64,000 nt of DNA from Stagonosporopsis chrysanthemi (lineage: Eukaryota > Ascomycota > Dothideomycetes > Pleosporales > Didymellaceae). Made by a program: the position numbers and the translations under genes. Where the stretch lies: NCBI GenBank assembly GCA_022560025.1, contig JAFISE010000030.1, positions 1-64,000 on the forward strand, in the 5' to 3' direction. The notes under the pieces were generated by a model, which was given only the letters and a program-made list of their open reading frames with translations, did no database searches and had not been told where the DNA came from. Shown here piece after piece: positions 30,552 to 41,778 of the stretch (within the stretch, counting starts at the first letter, position 1; every line of letters starts with the position of its first letter).

Positions 30552-32075
30552 TCAATCAAATGTCAGCCCCGCTGGATACCGGTTCTCCTCCCGCGCATCC
30601 GTCACCTTCCCGTCTGCCTCCCATTCAACTCTGTACCGCCACCACTTGTAGTAGTTCCACACCTCATATCCAAACAAGAACTCAGCCAGCTGCCGCCCCA
30701 CATACAGCGCAACTTGCGGCTCATCTGGCTTGACGTCCCAGTCGGTGCCGTCAGCATCAAAATGCTTGAAGAGCACACCTTCCTTCCCAACCGGGGTCAT
30801 TCCCTGCGACACCGACCCCCATGTCTCAGACCAAGCTCCACTGGCATCAATCACGGACCGCACCAGATACCCCCACCGATACGTCGTCCCGAAATTGTAA
30901 TAATTTCCGACCGTTACCTCCCTCCCCTCGCGCCGGATCATAACGCAATTGATCAGTCGTCGCCACTCGAACACCTCCACCTCGGGATTCAGGAAAGCAG
31001 CCAAACACTCTGGACTCGTGTACGCCAGTACCGTCGCCACTGCGTCACATAGCCGTGGTCGTGCGGCTTTGACCACAGGATCGATGGTTGTCGTGTACGC
31101 CTTGGCGTCGAGTACGTGCATGTGTCGCGCTGGCGCATGGTAAGGCAGGACGGGATACTCGCGCGAGCGAAAAGGTAGGAGAAAATCATCGTGCAAGTCC
31201 CGGCCCGTGGGGTTCCCACAATCCATGTCTTCAAGCTCGGTGATAGATTGCTGTTGCTCGACCGAGGTGCGTGTCACATCGCCCATTGGTGTCGTGACGG
31301 CCTCGGCAATCTGCTCCGAGACGCTGCGCTCCTGCTCCTGGGGGCGGATGAAGGTGCTCCGTTTGGCTGTCGCGGTCCGTCGCATCGTGTCCAGTTCGTC
31401 GCGCGCCTCGACGGGTGTCGGCCATCTGTCGAATTCGTCATCATCGGCGTCCCAGATGCTCTTTGGCGGCGGCGCGTCGCGCGATAGCGTGTCCGGCGAG
31501 ACGGTCATGGCGAAGCGGTTTGGACTCAGTTTGGTTACCCAGGGGAGATGTGTCTCTCGTGACCCGAAGAGGGTGCGAGGGTCTCGCTGCGGAGGTGAAA
31601 CAGAGTGGATACGTTTCGTTCCAATGTTCACGGCTTGCGTATCCGTGGAATGCGGCGGTGAATTTTGCGGCGGAGATTGCGCATTTGAAGGCGTGGTGTT
31701 TGTAGGTGAAAGACCAAGTGACCCGAGTTTGTGCGAGAGACTGGCTTGGTCAAGCTGGTGCGAGTTTGGTGGCGTCAGGTTTGAAGGGCGTTGAACTTCG
31801 AAGATGTCTAGATCATCATCGTAGTTTCGAGACTTTCGCCGTGTTGTTCGTGCTCTCGAGTCTGTTTGTCGAGTCTCTGAGTTGGAGTTACGCTCTTCGT
31901 CTTCCCATCGCTCGGAGTGATTCACCGTACCCTGCGACTCCGTATTCGCGCGCGAAGTTTGCAAATCCAATGAACTGCTCTGTTCTTCATAAGTAAGCTC
32001 AAATTTTCGTCGGTCTCGCGAGGGCTGTGGCTGCGAGTAGCCCATGTTGAAGGTGTCCGTGGTCCAGTACGCCAT
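30552..32075 (-). CDS. Uncharacterised fungal protein
   Basis: The frame could start at 32297, but the in-frame ATG at 32073-32075 (MAYWTTDTFNMGYSQ) looks more natural and gives 507 residues. The first 300 residues are polar, rich in Ser, Thr, Arg and Pro, and probably disordered. The last 200 look folded: LPYHAPARHMHVLDAKAYTTTIDP, LCDAVATVLAYTSPECLAAFLNPEVEVFEWRRLINC, TYRWGYLVRSVIDASG and a Trp/Tyr-rich end (YEVWNYYKWWRYRVEW). I recognise no named domain. The gene converges with the RCC1-like gene, with 238 bp between stop codons. Confidence 0.65.
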   Translation of the reverse strand: MAYWTTDTFNMGYSQPQPSRDRRKFELTYEEQSSSLDLQTSRANTESQGTVNHSERWEDEERNSNSETRQTDSRARTTRRKSRNYDDDLDIFEVQRPSNLTPPNSHQLDQASLSHKLGSLGLSPTNTTPSNAQSPPQNSPPHSTDTQAVNIGTKRIHSVSPPQRDPRTLFGSRETHLPWVTKLSPNRFAMTVSPDTLSRDAPPPKSIWDADDDEFDRWPTPVEARDELDTMRRTATAKRSTFIRPQEQERSVSEQIAEAVTTPMGDVTRTSVEQQQSITELEDMDCGNPTGRDLHDDFLLPFRSREYPVLPYHAPARHMHVLDAKAYTTTIDPVVKAARPRLCDAVATVLAYTSPECLAAFLNPEVEVFEWRRLINCVMIRREGREVTVGNYYNFGTTYRWGYLVRSVIDASGAWSETWGSVSQGMTPVGKEGVLFKHFDADGTDWDVKPDEPQVALYVGRQLAEFLFGYEVWNYYKWWRYRVEWEADGKVTDAREENRYPAGLTFD

Positions 32076-33130
32076 GTCAGGGTTCGAGGTGAAGCTGACT
32101 TCGACACAAACGGCGACGGCTGGCGATAACAGCGAACTGAAGAGCTTGCTGGGGCGATAGTGGGATATCGATTGCCTGTGGAGAGCTGGCATCGATCCCA
32201 TGCAGCCTTGGGGCTGCTGTGAGAGTAACATGGTGTGGTACAAGTTGCGGGCGGCGTGGTCGTAGTGAAAGTCAGGACCAATGTGGGATCTAAACAATAC
32301 CCGCCAATCGCAGATTCGTAGAGGTGAAGATATCTAGGATGAAAGCAGCTATACGAACAGGAACGACGATCAGCTAAAGATGTGAATGTCTACATTGTAA
32401 AAAGGAAGAAACCGTGCAAGCAGTCGGGTCCACGACACCATGGCGCAGAAGAGAGTCCATGGTGGAAGGATGATTCGATCACCGCATTCGCGACCCTCTC
32501 GCATACATAACAGCAAACCATTACCTCCAGCCCAGTGAAAATGAAAGCACATAAGCCAGCAAGCGCGACTCGCGCAGCGCTAACCGCATCAAGCCGCACT
32601 GTCCACGAATGAGCACCGTACAAGTAACACATCTGCGACACACCGCGGAAATACCCACAACGAAAATGACAACAAGGTTTCTTTTTCCTTTTGCGACACG
32701 AGGAAGGGACGTCGGACTTTGCGCTGTCATGTGCAAGACAGAGTCTTGGGCTGGCGTCATGCTCGTGAGAAACGTGGTAGCTCGCGTGCCGCGGGTGCGT
32801 GGTGCGGATGCAGGGGTGCATACGAGGGGTATGCAGGGCGTGCGCGATGAGGTTAAGTGGGGAGATGGGGCAGTGCGGAGGTTGATCATGGGTAACGTCA
32901 CGAGATTAAGTTGTCTGGGGAATGAGTGCATAGCCTCAGCCTTGTGTGTCAGCGTGGAGCATACAAACGCGGTTCTGGTGCTCTCGCCGCCAAGTCGACT
33001 TGACATTACACCTATCTTTGAGGTCGCAGTAGGAGTCGTCGAAAACAATCGTGCCTGCAGTCATGCGGCGACCGCCACTCCATGTTCGCACCCCAACCGC
33101 CCTGCTACAGGTCTGGTAATTCTGACTCTT
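32076..33130. other. Intergenic, no supported gene
   Basis: This is the promoter side of the uncharacterised gene and the 3' side of the transporter, both on the minus strand. Overlapping short frames on both strands (32390-33220) show no domain-like residues or codon bias. Nothing else was recognised. Confidence 0.45.
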
Positions 33131-35937
33131 TCAACCTGCATATGTGCCGACACGCGGTCCGAAGTATTCGCCCTTTGGCAACTTCAACAACGTACAGACT
33201 TTCGATTCGCAGCCACTTGACGCGTTGTTGCCCCACCAATCGATCGTCACACCAGGATAACTGACCGCGAAGAAAATGACAACAGCAGCGATGGCAATTC
33301 CGGCTTGAAATGCCGCAGAACAGACATAGTTGTACTTGGCCCAGAACGCAAGGTAGCGCTGGCGCAAGAAAACCATGCTGAACCATCCGGGAATGACGGC
33401 CGGCCACATGTATGCCAGGTTGTATGGACTCCAGTAGCTGCCGCCTTGCATGAGCATGACCGGGTGGATCTTGGCAGCCCAGTGGGTGCGCGGTAGCCGG
33501 CGTTGGAAGTAGTAGAAGATGATTGGCAAAGCAAAGCCGACGGGGAAGGCTGATAAGAGGACTGTGTAGATGCCACCCGTTCCAAAGACCTTGCGAGCTC
33601 CAAGACTGCCAAACAAGACCGCAGCTGTGAAGTACGTGTTGACTCCTGGGCAGCTGAAGCGATCTTTCTGGTTCGTCTCGCACAGATCGGGGATGTGCTG
33701 GATCTGGAAATTCATGACACCCGTGCAGACCAGCGCTGAGACAAAGACTGCGATCACCTGAGCGAAGAACGTGTGTCGCTGTGGGATCTTCAGATAGTGC
33801 GCCAGCTTCAGATCATTGGCAAAGTCGAGCGCGTGGGCCGTCGTGACGTACCCAAAACACTTAAAAAAGTTCATCGCAAGCGCGTTGCCCGGCTCCCATG
33901 CACCGCCAATAAACTCTGCTAGGACATTGAACTCGACTTCCATGCCGGTCGTGGCGAAGATGATGCCTGTTGGGATGACGAAGACAAGGGCAAGAGCAAT
34001 ACCGAAGAACACGACTCCGACACTGGTCTCGGTCGGCCAGGCGGTGACGGCAGCGATACCAAAGACAATGGCAACGACGTTGAGTATGAGGTACCACCAC
34101 TCGGGAACCTCCTTGTAAGAAGACATCATCTTGGCGTGGACATCATTAAAGTCGTTGGTCTTTTCCTCCTTGAAGCTTCGCACTAGACTGCGGAAGCCGA
34201 GCGCGATATCGTTACGATGGTACAAAGCTGCGTATGAGACGGTAGCGGCGTACGTCGCGAAGAAATAGTAGTACATCGTGATGCTACTGGCTGCAAGGTA
34301 AACAGGGGAATACGCCTGGTATGCCGTTTCGTTGAGCCAACCGCGATGATCAAGGATCTTCGTGACGTTGTAAGAGCCGGCTTCATGATTGTACATCGCA
34401 TTCGAGTTGATCGGAAGATATCCAGTGTTGAAGGCATTAGTCCAATAGAGTCCCACGATGGTGATGCCTCCTAGAACAGCTCCTACACAGGCGTTGAGCG
34501 TGACACGGAAAGGTACTACGAGCGGGTCTACGTGGTGGGTGGCTATATTCCAGTCGAAAGTGGGGAATGGGTTGAAGCCCAAACCCTTATTAATTCCAGT
34601 AATAGCCGTCAGAGTGAAGTTGTTGGGCGCGATCCAAGCCATCCAGTTGAAGAGTGAGAGCGCACCAAAGATAGTGTCCGGAAACCAGAACCATACGAAC
34701 ATGGCGATAAATGCAGCCATGAAGAAGCGATAGCGCGAGATGTTCCAAATTTTGGCGAATGGCCCCATGACCGGATAATTGGTTTCTGGTAGTCTATCAG
34801 CCATACAGATTGGCAAACGGCATCATTGATCCACGTACCACTATGCAAGGCACTGTTGAGCGAGATTGTGACCAGAGAAGCCGGCCACAAACAGAAAGAA
34901 GGGTATACTAAGAAACGGCGGGTCAACCCGGCCAACCCGAATCCCATCAAGTTAGTCGACAGTGCGAGCAATATCTGATAGGCCTATGGCGTGTCAGTCC
35001 CATGATAACAGTAAAAGAATGTTGACCTACGAAAGACTTGGCGTAGTGCTGGCCAAAGTACTTGTCCATCCACTGGGTGAAGATAATATACCTGGAGCTA
35101 GGCAAGGTTTTACCAACACTTGCCATAATAGAGATGAGCATGTGCTCCTTTTTGTTGAAGGGTCCAGGATTCAAGCTGTGGCGCACACCAAACAACGTGA
35201 ATCCAATGTCGGGCAGCCATCTCTCTGCGGCCTTGCCGACCGGAAATGACAATAACTGTACAATTTCGGAACGAAGAAAGATAGACGGTTGCCGCACACT
35301 AAACAGCTGATTGATGAAGGCGATGAGCACGACGAAGAGCAGCCCAATGACCCAGGAGCGGATTGTCGATACGGGAAGCTTGACATCATCGTGAGGATCG
35401 ACAACAGCGCGCACTTCTGCGTAAGGGCTGTTCGTCGTGAGTAGCGAGACCTCGACCTTGACTTCCGAGATTTCGCGTTCGTAGTTCTCAGGATTGGCGG
35501 CAATCTCTGTATTGTTCTGGAACGCTTTCAGTCGCTCCAACGCACCCGAAGGGAAATTGGGGTCGAGCGCGTGTTCGAAGACGAGAGCGTCTACAGCCTG
35601 AATAATTGGTCAGTAAGAAAACATGGTTACGAGAACAACTTTGGGACCTACTTCGCTGGTCTCTTGAAATGTGAGCGTTCGCGAGTGGTCTCTAGCCGCC
35701 AAGACCTCTTCTGCAGTTGCGTTGAGTTTTCTGTGGCCTGTTAATGACTGGTCAATGTCCAGCTTCAGAGTTCAAATACCTTGCGACCTCGTCAACCGAA
35801 AACTTTTCGTCGAAGCTCTCCCTCTGACAACATATCAACAAATTGTTATTGGGTCAGCGGTGGTTACGGACCTGTGGCAGAGGGGCAACAGTCACTGTGT
35901 CGATTCCATCTCCAGTCTTTTCTTGGGGGTCCTTCAT
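33131..35937 (-). CDS. Oligopeptide transporter (OPT family), 6 exons
   Basis: Proposed complement(join(33131-34785,34839-34983,35031-35597,35652-35730,35780-35823,35872-35937)), 851 residues. All five introns are 47-54 bp with donors GTACGT, GTAGGT, GTAGGT, GTATTT and GTCCGT and AG acceptors, and phases agree. The protein has a hydrophilic N terminus with a DPHDDVKLPVSTIRSWVIGL entry, the OPT signature NPGPFNKKEH, many membrane helices, SALHSETNYPVMGPFAKIWN and the KIPQRHTFFAQVIA block (family KIPPR motif). OPT carriers are proton-coupled plasma-membrane importers of tetra- to hexapeptides, glutathione or metal chelates. The substrate cannot be deduced. The GTCCGT donor of intron 1 is unusual, so the first exon is less certain. 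Confidence 0.88.
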
Positions 35938-37094
35938 CTTTCTTGATGTAGGTCGCAGCTAAACACAGTGGCCAACGGTCAGGCTGCAACTCATCTACTG
36001 TGAGGTAGCAGAATGTTTGTCTAGGAGAGGAGCTGCAGATATTGCACGTAAGGGCCAAGGTCTTTATTTTCATATTTCGGTTTGCCACAAGAGGTACTTA
36101 TTGTGAAGGATTTGTTTTATCAGGATGTCGTGATAAGTGGTGCCGGAGCGCGCATTGCACAAAGTGCCAGATCCTGGTAGCTTATCGCCCTTGAGATGCA
36201 CATGGACAACCTCATGAATGGCATATCTTCGGGAGCCAAGATACTCCAGATGAAGTTCTCATCAACAAGCTCCGTCAAGGGTGGATAAGCGTACATAAGA
36301 GATTCGCTCCTAAAACAGTGGTAGGCGGACTACAACGGGACTTCGCCCAATCGGACTGGATGCATTCGATAGCTCAACGTCCAAGGCCGGCCACATCAGT
36401 GCGTACTCATAGTACGGACAGATAACGATCAAAAATTTCACAAGCTTCAGCATCCTTTAGCAAGGTCGGCGTAACCATTTGACATGGTTAATTGCAATCC
36501 CTGTGTGACATCAGAGCGCCAAATCCTGGCGTTGCATGATTGAGGTATTGTGTCCGATTCTCTACATGAGTTCCGAGAGTGGTGAGATAGCACAGGTTTG
36601 GAGCATGCGTGGGAGGAATCGAGGATAGAAAGGCTCGGAATCGCCACATTGATTTCCCTCCTCAGTCTTAGCGTAACGCTAGTGAGATGGCATCTGTTGG
36701 CCAGAATGCCGTACTCGCAACGCAAGCAAGCCGTTGTCAGGCGTCATGGGTCGCACTATAACAATTTCTGTTCTATGGCGGACTTCGAGCATTCGACGCG
36801 GTGCTAGTTTCTGTCCCATGTCACACAACTGCGGTCGTGAGTGGAGTGAGTGGGTTGAGGAAATGGCGTCATTTGGCGGATGAATTGCATCTACAATCTT
36901 CATCAAATATTTGCTGCAAGTCACTGACAACGCGAATCGCTGGCGAGCGTGGGTGCGAGTGCGAGGCCGACTTCGCAACAGAGTCAAGTACCCTGCACAT
37001 CGGAATCAGTTGCTGATCAGGAAGACCGTCTGCCAGTGCCGACCTCAGAACCATCGTCAGCCTCAATCTTCGCATACTCAGCTCCTATGCAAAA
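35938..37094. promoter_or_regulatory. Divergent upstream region of transporter and amidohydrolase
   Basis: About 1.15 kb lies between two divergent starts. No coherent frame was seen, and short frames at 36447-37075 overlap on both strands. It presumably contains both promoters. No specific motif is claimed. Confidence 0.45.
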
Positions 37095-39977
37095 ATGTGC
37101 GACGAGAAGACTTATGCCTCTGATTCACAGCCACCTCCTTATCAGCCGCGGCAGAGCTTTCGACTGTCATTCCCGAGAAGGCGAAGGGCAAAGCTTACAT
37201 TTCTTACAGCAGCTGCTGCTGCAGCTGTCTTTTTGATATTGTTACGCTACGATCATCTTCCAGGGCCCTCAAACTCTCCAACAGACGAGAATCTACTTCT
37301 AAGAGGGCTCGAACAATGTCGCGCTCAAAGCTCGCGCACGGCACCCTTAGACAAGGCAACGCCTTTAAGAAGCAATCCTCGATGGAACCAAGTCGCAGGT
37401 CAGAACAGCACAACTGTACTCCAGAACGCGACACTGTTTGATGGCGAGTCGATTTTGAATCATGCAGTTGACATCATTTTCGAGAAGGGCTTGATCCTAG
37501 CAGTATCGAAAGTTCGTGACTCTTCCGAGTACCGAGACGATGCCACGGTCTACAATCTAGGAGGACGTTTTGTGACACCAGGATTAGTGGACATCCATTC
37601 TCATCATCTTGAAATGCCTTTCGCTCATGTGAGCGCCAACCAAGACGTGAATGAGAAGCCGCACCTCGGCCCGATCACGCCCTTTGTGCGCGCCATTGAT
37701 GGTTTCAAGCCGTACGATCCAGCCATTGAGATCATTGCTTCTGGTGGAGTAACAACAAGTCTGAACCTCCCGGGCTCTGGAAATATCATTGGTGGTCAAG
37801 CCTACCTGATCAAGAACCTGCCTAATCCGGGAGAAGGTGCAGAGCCAGTGGTTGAAGAGCTTTTATTTGATCACGGGCTGCCCCTGGAAGTCCGTCAGCG
37901 ATATTTGAAGATGGCATGCGGCGAGAATCCAAAATATCGGTATGAGCATACCCGTCTTGGCAACGCCTGGCTGTTGCGCCAACATCTTGAGAAGGCCCAA
38001 AAACTCAGACTCGAGCAAGATGCATGGTGCAATAAAGCTGAGTACATTCAACAACACGAAAACATCTTCGCAAACAAAGCGAGAGGCTTTGTCGCAAGCC
38101 AGGGAGAGTTCCCGGGCTCTCTGGAACTTGAAGCGACTGTCGCTTTGCTTCGAGGGGAGTTCAACGTCAACATTCATTGCTATGAACCTGAAGACCTGGA
38201 GCGCATGCTGGACGTTCTGCACGAGTTTGGCATACACCCAAACGCGTTTCACCACGCTCTTGAGGCTTGGCAGGTGCCTGAACTGCTGAAGCAGCAAGAA
38301 GGAAACATCACAGTTGCCACCTTCGCCGAGAACGCGCTGTTCAAATACGAGGCTTATGGGGCCAACTTGCGAGGACCAAAGATCCTCGATGATCATGGAA
38401 TTCGTGTGGTTCTGAAGTCCGATCACACAGGCGAAGGCAATTTCGCGAAGTACCTCTTGGATCAAGCATCTGTATCTCACTCTTACGGACTCTCTGAGCT
38501 GAAAGCGCTTCAGTCCGTGACTTCAGCTGCCGCTCACTCGATTCAGCAGGATCACCGTGTTGGCTATGTACGGGTGGGCTTTGACGCTGATCTTGTCGTA
38601 TGGGACTCTCACCCTCTTTCGGTTGGCGCTACACCCCTGCAGGTTTTCATAGATGGCAGAGAGGTTTTTAAGCAAGCAAGACTTGCTCAGTTCACAGCTT
38701 CCGCGGCCGGATCTTCCGATGTTACAGTACCCCGCATTCGTTCTGTTGCTTCCAAGGACTACAAATATCAAGTATGTTCTGAAGCACTGACCCTCCCCGG
38801 AGACATTGTGTTTACTGGTATCACTAATCTGTTGCTTGAACACGAGCCTTTCAATACGATCCCCAGCAGCTCAGATTGGAATCTTGTCGTATCAAACGGC
38901 AGTGTTCGATGTTTTGATCGTAGCTCTGCTTGTCCATTGCCCAACGATTCTTCCGGCACGGTATTCAATCTCACTAACGGCTACGTAACACCTGGCCTCC
39001 TTGCGTTTGGCAACAACATCGGGATCCTTGACATCTCCTCTGAGCCCTCTACTGGCGATGGGGTATCGCTCTCATCCAAGGCTTTCGACGAGACAAACAT
39101 CCCCTTCGCGAGATACGGCGTTCACTTTGGGAGTCGCAGCTTCGATCGTGCTCGTCTTGGCGGTGTGACACGTGCCATTACTGCACCTCTGCACAGCGGT
39201 GGAGTGCTACAGGGTGTCAGTGTAGGTCTGAGAGCCAGTAAGAATGCCACTACTCTCAATTCAGGGATATGGAGGGAAGACGTCGCCCTTCACGTACACA
39301 TCGGCCAAGATGCCAAGGGGCAAGATACACCTACCATCTCAAGCGGCATACAGAGACTGCATCAAATCTTTTCCCTACCGAACTATGCTGTCGACGGCGT
39401 CTATGCGCGTGCAGCGAATGGTAGTCTGCCTGTGATCGTTCACACAGTTCATCCCAACGATATTGAGCAAGTCATCATCCTCAAGCGTTCGTTTCCCGAT
39501 GTCAACTTGGTCATCTACGGCGGTCACGGCGCACCTCTAGTAGCACCCGCCCTTGCTGAAGCTGGGATTCCCGTTATTCTCACGGGAAACCGCGGGGCGC
39601 CTGACACCTGGGAGAAACGACACACGCTACCCGGTCCACCGCTTTCGCCCGCGCCTGCACAAGTACTGATTGATGCAGGCGTACTGGTTGCGCTTGCGGT
39701 TAAGGGAGACAGCAAGACACATGGACTTGCCAGGGAAGCGCGATTCGCAGGCAAGTGGGCAGGTCTCAGCGATCGAGAGGCTATCAAGCTTGTGTCCACA
39801 AACTTCGACAGGATCTTAAAACTGGAAGAGGAGTATGCGAAGGACGGCAAGAAAGCTAGGAACTTTGTGCTGTGGGATGGCAATCCGCTAAGAGGTGAAG
39901 GCAGCGTGGTCATTACTATCACAGACGAGGGCAAGATTGGTGATTGCTTGCCCGATGTCGAGGGTGCTGTATTATAG
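37095..39977 (+). CDS. Membrane-anchored two-module amidohydrolase (CE9-type annotation family)
   Basis: This is a 960-residue single-exon protein. A basic cytosolic start (about 1-32) precedes one hydrophobic helix (about 33-52, LTFLTAAAAAAVFLILL), so the bulk is probably luminal or extracellular. The first module has an amidohydrolase barrel start: GRFVTPGLVDIHSHHLEMP with His168-x-His170, NIHCYEPEDLE (His361), FHHALEAWQVP and VVLKSDHTGE (Asp near 442), and ends ADLVVWDSHPLSVG. The second module (from about residue 620) repeats the layout (GYVTPGLLAFGNN, GVTRAITAPLHSGG, ILKRSFPDVNLVIYGGHGAP, FVLWDGNPLRGEGSVV) but lacks the HxH metal pair. Fungal members of this arrangement are often labelled carbohydrate esterase family 9 (N-acetylglucosamine-6-phosphate deacetylase-like). 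The substrate is unknown. Confidence 0.8.
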   Translation: MCDEKTYASDSQPPPYQPRQSFRLSFPRRRRAKLTFLTAAAAAAVFLILLRYDHLPGPSNSPTDENLLLRGLEQCRAQSSRTAPLDKATPLRSNPRWNQVAGQNSTTVLQNATLFDGESILNHAVDIIFEKGLILAVSKVRDSSEYRDDATVYNLGGRFVTPGLVDIHSHHLEMPFAHVSANQDVNEKPHLGPITPFVRAIDGFKPYDPAIEIIASGGVTTSLNLPGSGNIIGGQAYLIKNLPNPGEGAEPVVEELLFDHGLPLEVRQRYLKMACGENPKYRYEHTRLGNAWLLRQHLEKAQKLRLEQDAWCNKAEYIQQHENIFANKARGFVASQGEFPGSLELEATVALLRGEFNVNIHCYEPEDLERMLDVLHEFGIHPNAFHHALEAWQVPELLKQQEGNITVATFAENALFKYEAYGANLRGPKILDDHGIRVVLKSDHTGEGNFAKYLLDQASVSHSYGLSELKALQSVTSAAAHSIQQDHRVGYVRVGFDADLVVWDSHPLSVGATPLQVFIDGREVFKQARLAQFTASAAGSSDVTVPRIRSVASKDYKYQVCSEALTLPGDIVFTGITNLLLEHEPFNTIPSSSDWNLVVSNGSVRCFDRSSACPLPNDSSGTVFNLTNGYVTPGLLAFGNNIGILDISSEPSTGDGVSLSSKAFDETNIPFARYGVHFGSRSFDRARLGGVTRAITAPLHSGGVLQGVSVGLRASKNATTLNSGIWREDVALHVHIGQDAKGQDTPTISSGIQRLHQIFSLPNYAVDGVYARAANGSLPVIVHTVHPNDIEQVIILKRSFPDVNLVIYGGHGAPLVAPALAEAGIPVILTGNRGAPDTWEKRHTLPGPPLSPAPAQVLIDAGVLVALAVKGDSKTHGLAREARFAGKWAGLSDREAIKLVSTNFDRILKLEEEYAKDGKKARNFVLWDGNPLRGEGSVVITITDEGKIGDCLPDVEGAVL

Positions 39978-40290
39978 CTTATCACACGCTCAAGCCAGGA
40001 ATGCATCTCCAGCTGAGTGCTTTTGAGTGCGCGTCTCAGACATCACGTGGCAAACATGGAGTTGCATAGCCGCCCCAGCCTTGCAGGGCACAACATAAGC
40101 GCGGAGTTGCCCAAGCCTTCCACGACGTTTCGCTGCTGCCTTCAGCGCGGTACTCCAAGAACGCGCTTCGCTCTGGTTTAGGATCGATACGCACAGACGA
40201 AACACTGCGAAAAGGTACTGTTTCGCAGTAGCCGCCGCTCGCATCTAGCAGCCCGTCGACCATCCCTTGACAAGGACAGCCATCAACATC
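39978..40290. promoter_or_regulatory. Spacer upstream of first small HET gene
   Basis: This short spacer holds the 3' end of the amidohydrolase transcript and the promoter of the HET gene, both on the plus strand. No other feature was seen. Confidence 0.4.
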
Positions 40291-41352
40291 ATGGCTGAGC
40301 CGACTATGGACCAAAGCCATACACTCGTTGAGGCCGACCCATACCTACTAGCGCCTCTCGATCTGCATCACGAGAGAATTCGCCTGATGGAATTACTCCC
40401 TACCAGCAACTCGACTCTGATCAAATGCCCCTTACGGTCATACTCGTTACCATCGGCTTACCCGTCCTATACTGCACTTTCTTATATGTGGGACCACGCG
40501 CCGGCAGCAGACACGATCGAGCTCAACAATTGCAAGTTCTTCGTCAGCTGCACCCTACGGTGGTTTCTCTTCCGCATGCACTTGCGAGGAAGACATGGGC
40601 TCTTCTGGATTGACGCGATATGTATCAATCAGTCCAGTAGAGCGGAAAGAAACCACCAGGTTCCACTAATGCAACAAATCTACAGCAAGGCACAGTCAGT
40701 GGCAATTTGGCTCGGCGAACATGTCAAAGGCACCCACACCGAAATTGCAATGAGATTTCTGGTCAATACGAAGCAGTCAGACGTGGGCTGGCGGCATACC
40801 ATGCCGCCACGAATTAGGATTGGTAAACGCTTGCTGAAAGCTGTTTTGGCTTTGGCCAACCACCGATACTGGAAGCGATTTTGGATTATTCAAGAAGTGC
40901 TGCTGGCCAGAGAAGCGCATCTGCACTCCGGCGACATGACGATCGAAATAGACGTGCTACATTCCTTCCTCCAGAGTATCAAGGAACTTCGGTATTACAG
41001 GGATCGCGTGCGCGTGAATTTGTTTCAACAGGTACTGACAGCTCAATCGGGAAAGGACGGCAGCTTGCTCGTGCTTGTTGCACGGTTCCTCCAACACGAA
41101 GCTACGATCCGCCACGACAAGGTTTACGCGCTCCTTGGTTTGACGTGGCAGGGGCAGCATGTGAATGTAGACTACAGCAGATCTTCTAAGGAGGTGTTCC
41201 AAGACGTTTTGTCAGTAGGTGATCTTATTGAACCGGACGGCGTAGGCGAAGACCTAAATGAGGAACATGTACTCTATCTTGCTACACTCTTAGGCTTGGA
41301 GTATGAACCTAGCTGGTGGAGCTTGGAGAAGATTGTTAGAATCAGAGAGTGA
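40291..41352 (+). CDS. Short HET-domain protein
   Basis: This is a 353-residue protein. I used the ATG at 40291 (MAEPTMDQ) because the upstream in-frame extension begins with TTG. The HET domain begins early: PYLLAPLDLHHERIRLMELLP, YTALSYMWDHAP, GLFWIDAICINQSSRAERNHQVPLM, IYSKAQSVAIWLGE, RYWKRFWIIQEVLLAREAHLHSG. The tail RHDKVYALLGLTWQ, with a VDYSRSSKEVFQDV continuation, is standard for this HET subfamily. It lacks the long C-terminal extension of many HET proteins, so it is little more than the domain itself. A likely role is non-self recognition after hyphal fusion. A frameshifted relative follows 1 kb downstream in the same orientation. Confidence 0.85.
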   Translation: MAEPTMDQSHTLVEADPYLLAPLDLHHERIRLMELLPTSNSTLIKCPLRSYSLPSAYPSYTALSYMWDHAPAADTIELNNCKFFVSCTLRWFLFRMHLRGRHGLFWIDAICINQSSRAERNHQVPLMQQIYSKAQSVAIWLGEHVKGTHTEIAMRFLVNTKQSDVGWRHTMPPRIRIGKRLLKAVLALANHRYWKRFWIIQEVLLAREAHLHSGDMTIEIDVLHSFLQSIKELRYYRDRVRVNLFQQVLTAQSGKDGSLLVLVARFLQHEATIRHDKVYALLGLTWQGQHVNVDYSRSSKEVFQDVLSVGDLIEPDGVGEDLNEEHVLYLATLLGLEYEPSWWSLEKIVRIRE

Positions 41353-41439
41353 CGTGACAGAGCAAGTTTCAGAAGGAGTCTATCTAATCGTCCCTTGCAT
41401 CCAGAATAGCAGCAGCTTTTGCCCCCAGCCTCGCAAATT

Positions 41440-41778
41440 TTAAGTGAATCTGCTATATCGAAAGCTCCGACCTTTGCCCTTCACGACGATGCCGATTCCC
41501 TCGTGATTGACGTTAACAGTGTCTCCCACATTAACGTCCCGACCATCAGCCTGACAACTAAGTTAGAAATGCGACGCGCTCCAGGGAACATGTAGTCTCT
41601 GTTCAATACCATTGCAAAATACCGGTATAATATCGTGGGTAGACGATATAGGCTCGAAGTTTAGTTGTTGCTTGGCTGGTTCGGATCGTCTTTTGTTCGC
41701 AAGGCCTTGAAGAAAATTTGATAAAGGAGACCACTTAGTCAGGCTGTATGGAGCATGATTTATAGATTGATCACTCAT
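41440..41778 (-). CDS. Possible small two-exon gene between HET genes
   Basis: Proposed complement(join(41440-41550,41623-41778)), 88 residues. The start is MSDQSINHAPYSL. The 72-bp intron has a GTATTT donor, a strong CTAAC branch and a GTCAG acceptor, and the junction is phase 0. Exon 2 reads ADGRDVNVGDTVNVNHEGIG, then IVVKGKGRSFRYS to a TAA stop, a pattern of short beta strands with Gly turns that resembles an SH3-like or KOW-like barrel edge. I do not recognise the family. It is transcribed toward the HET gene, with 87 bp between stops. It could also be a gene fragment, and the evidence is only splice signals plus plausible codons. Confidence 0.35.
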
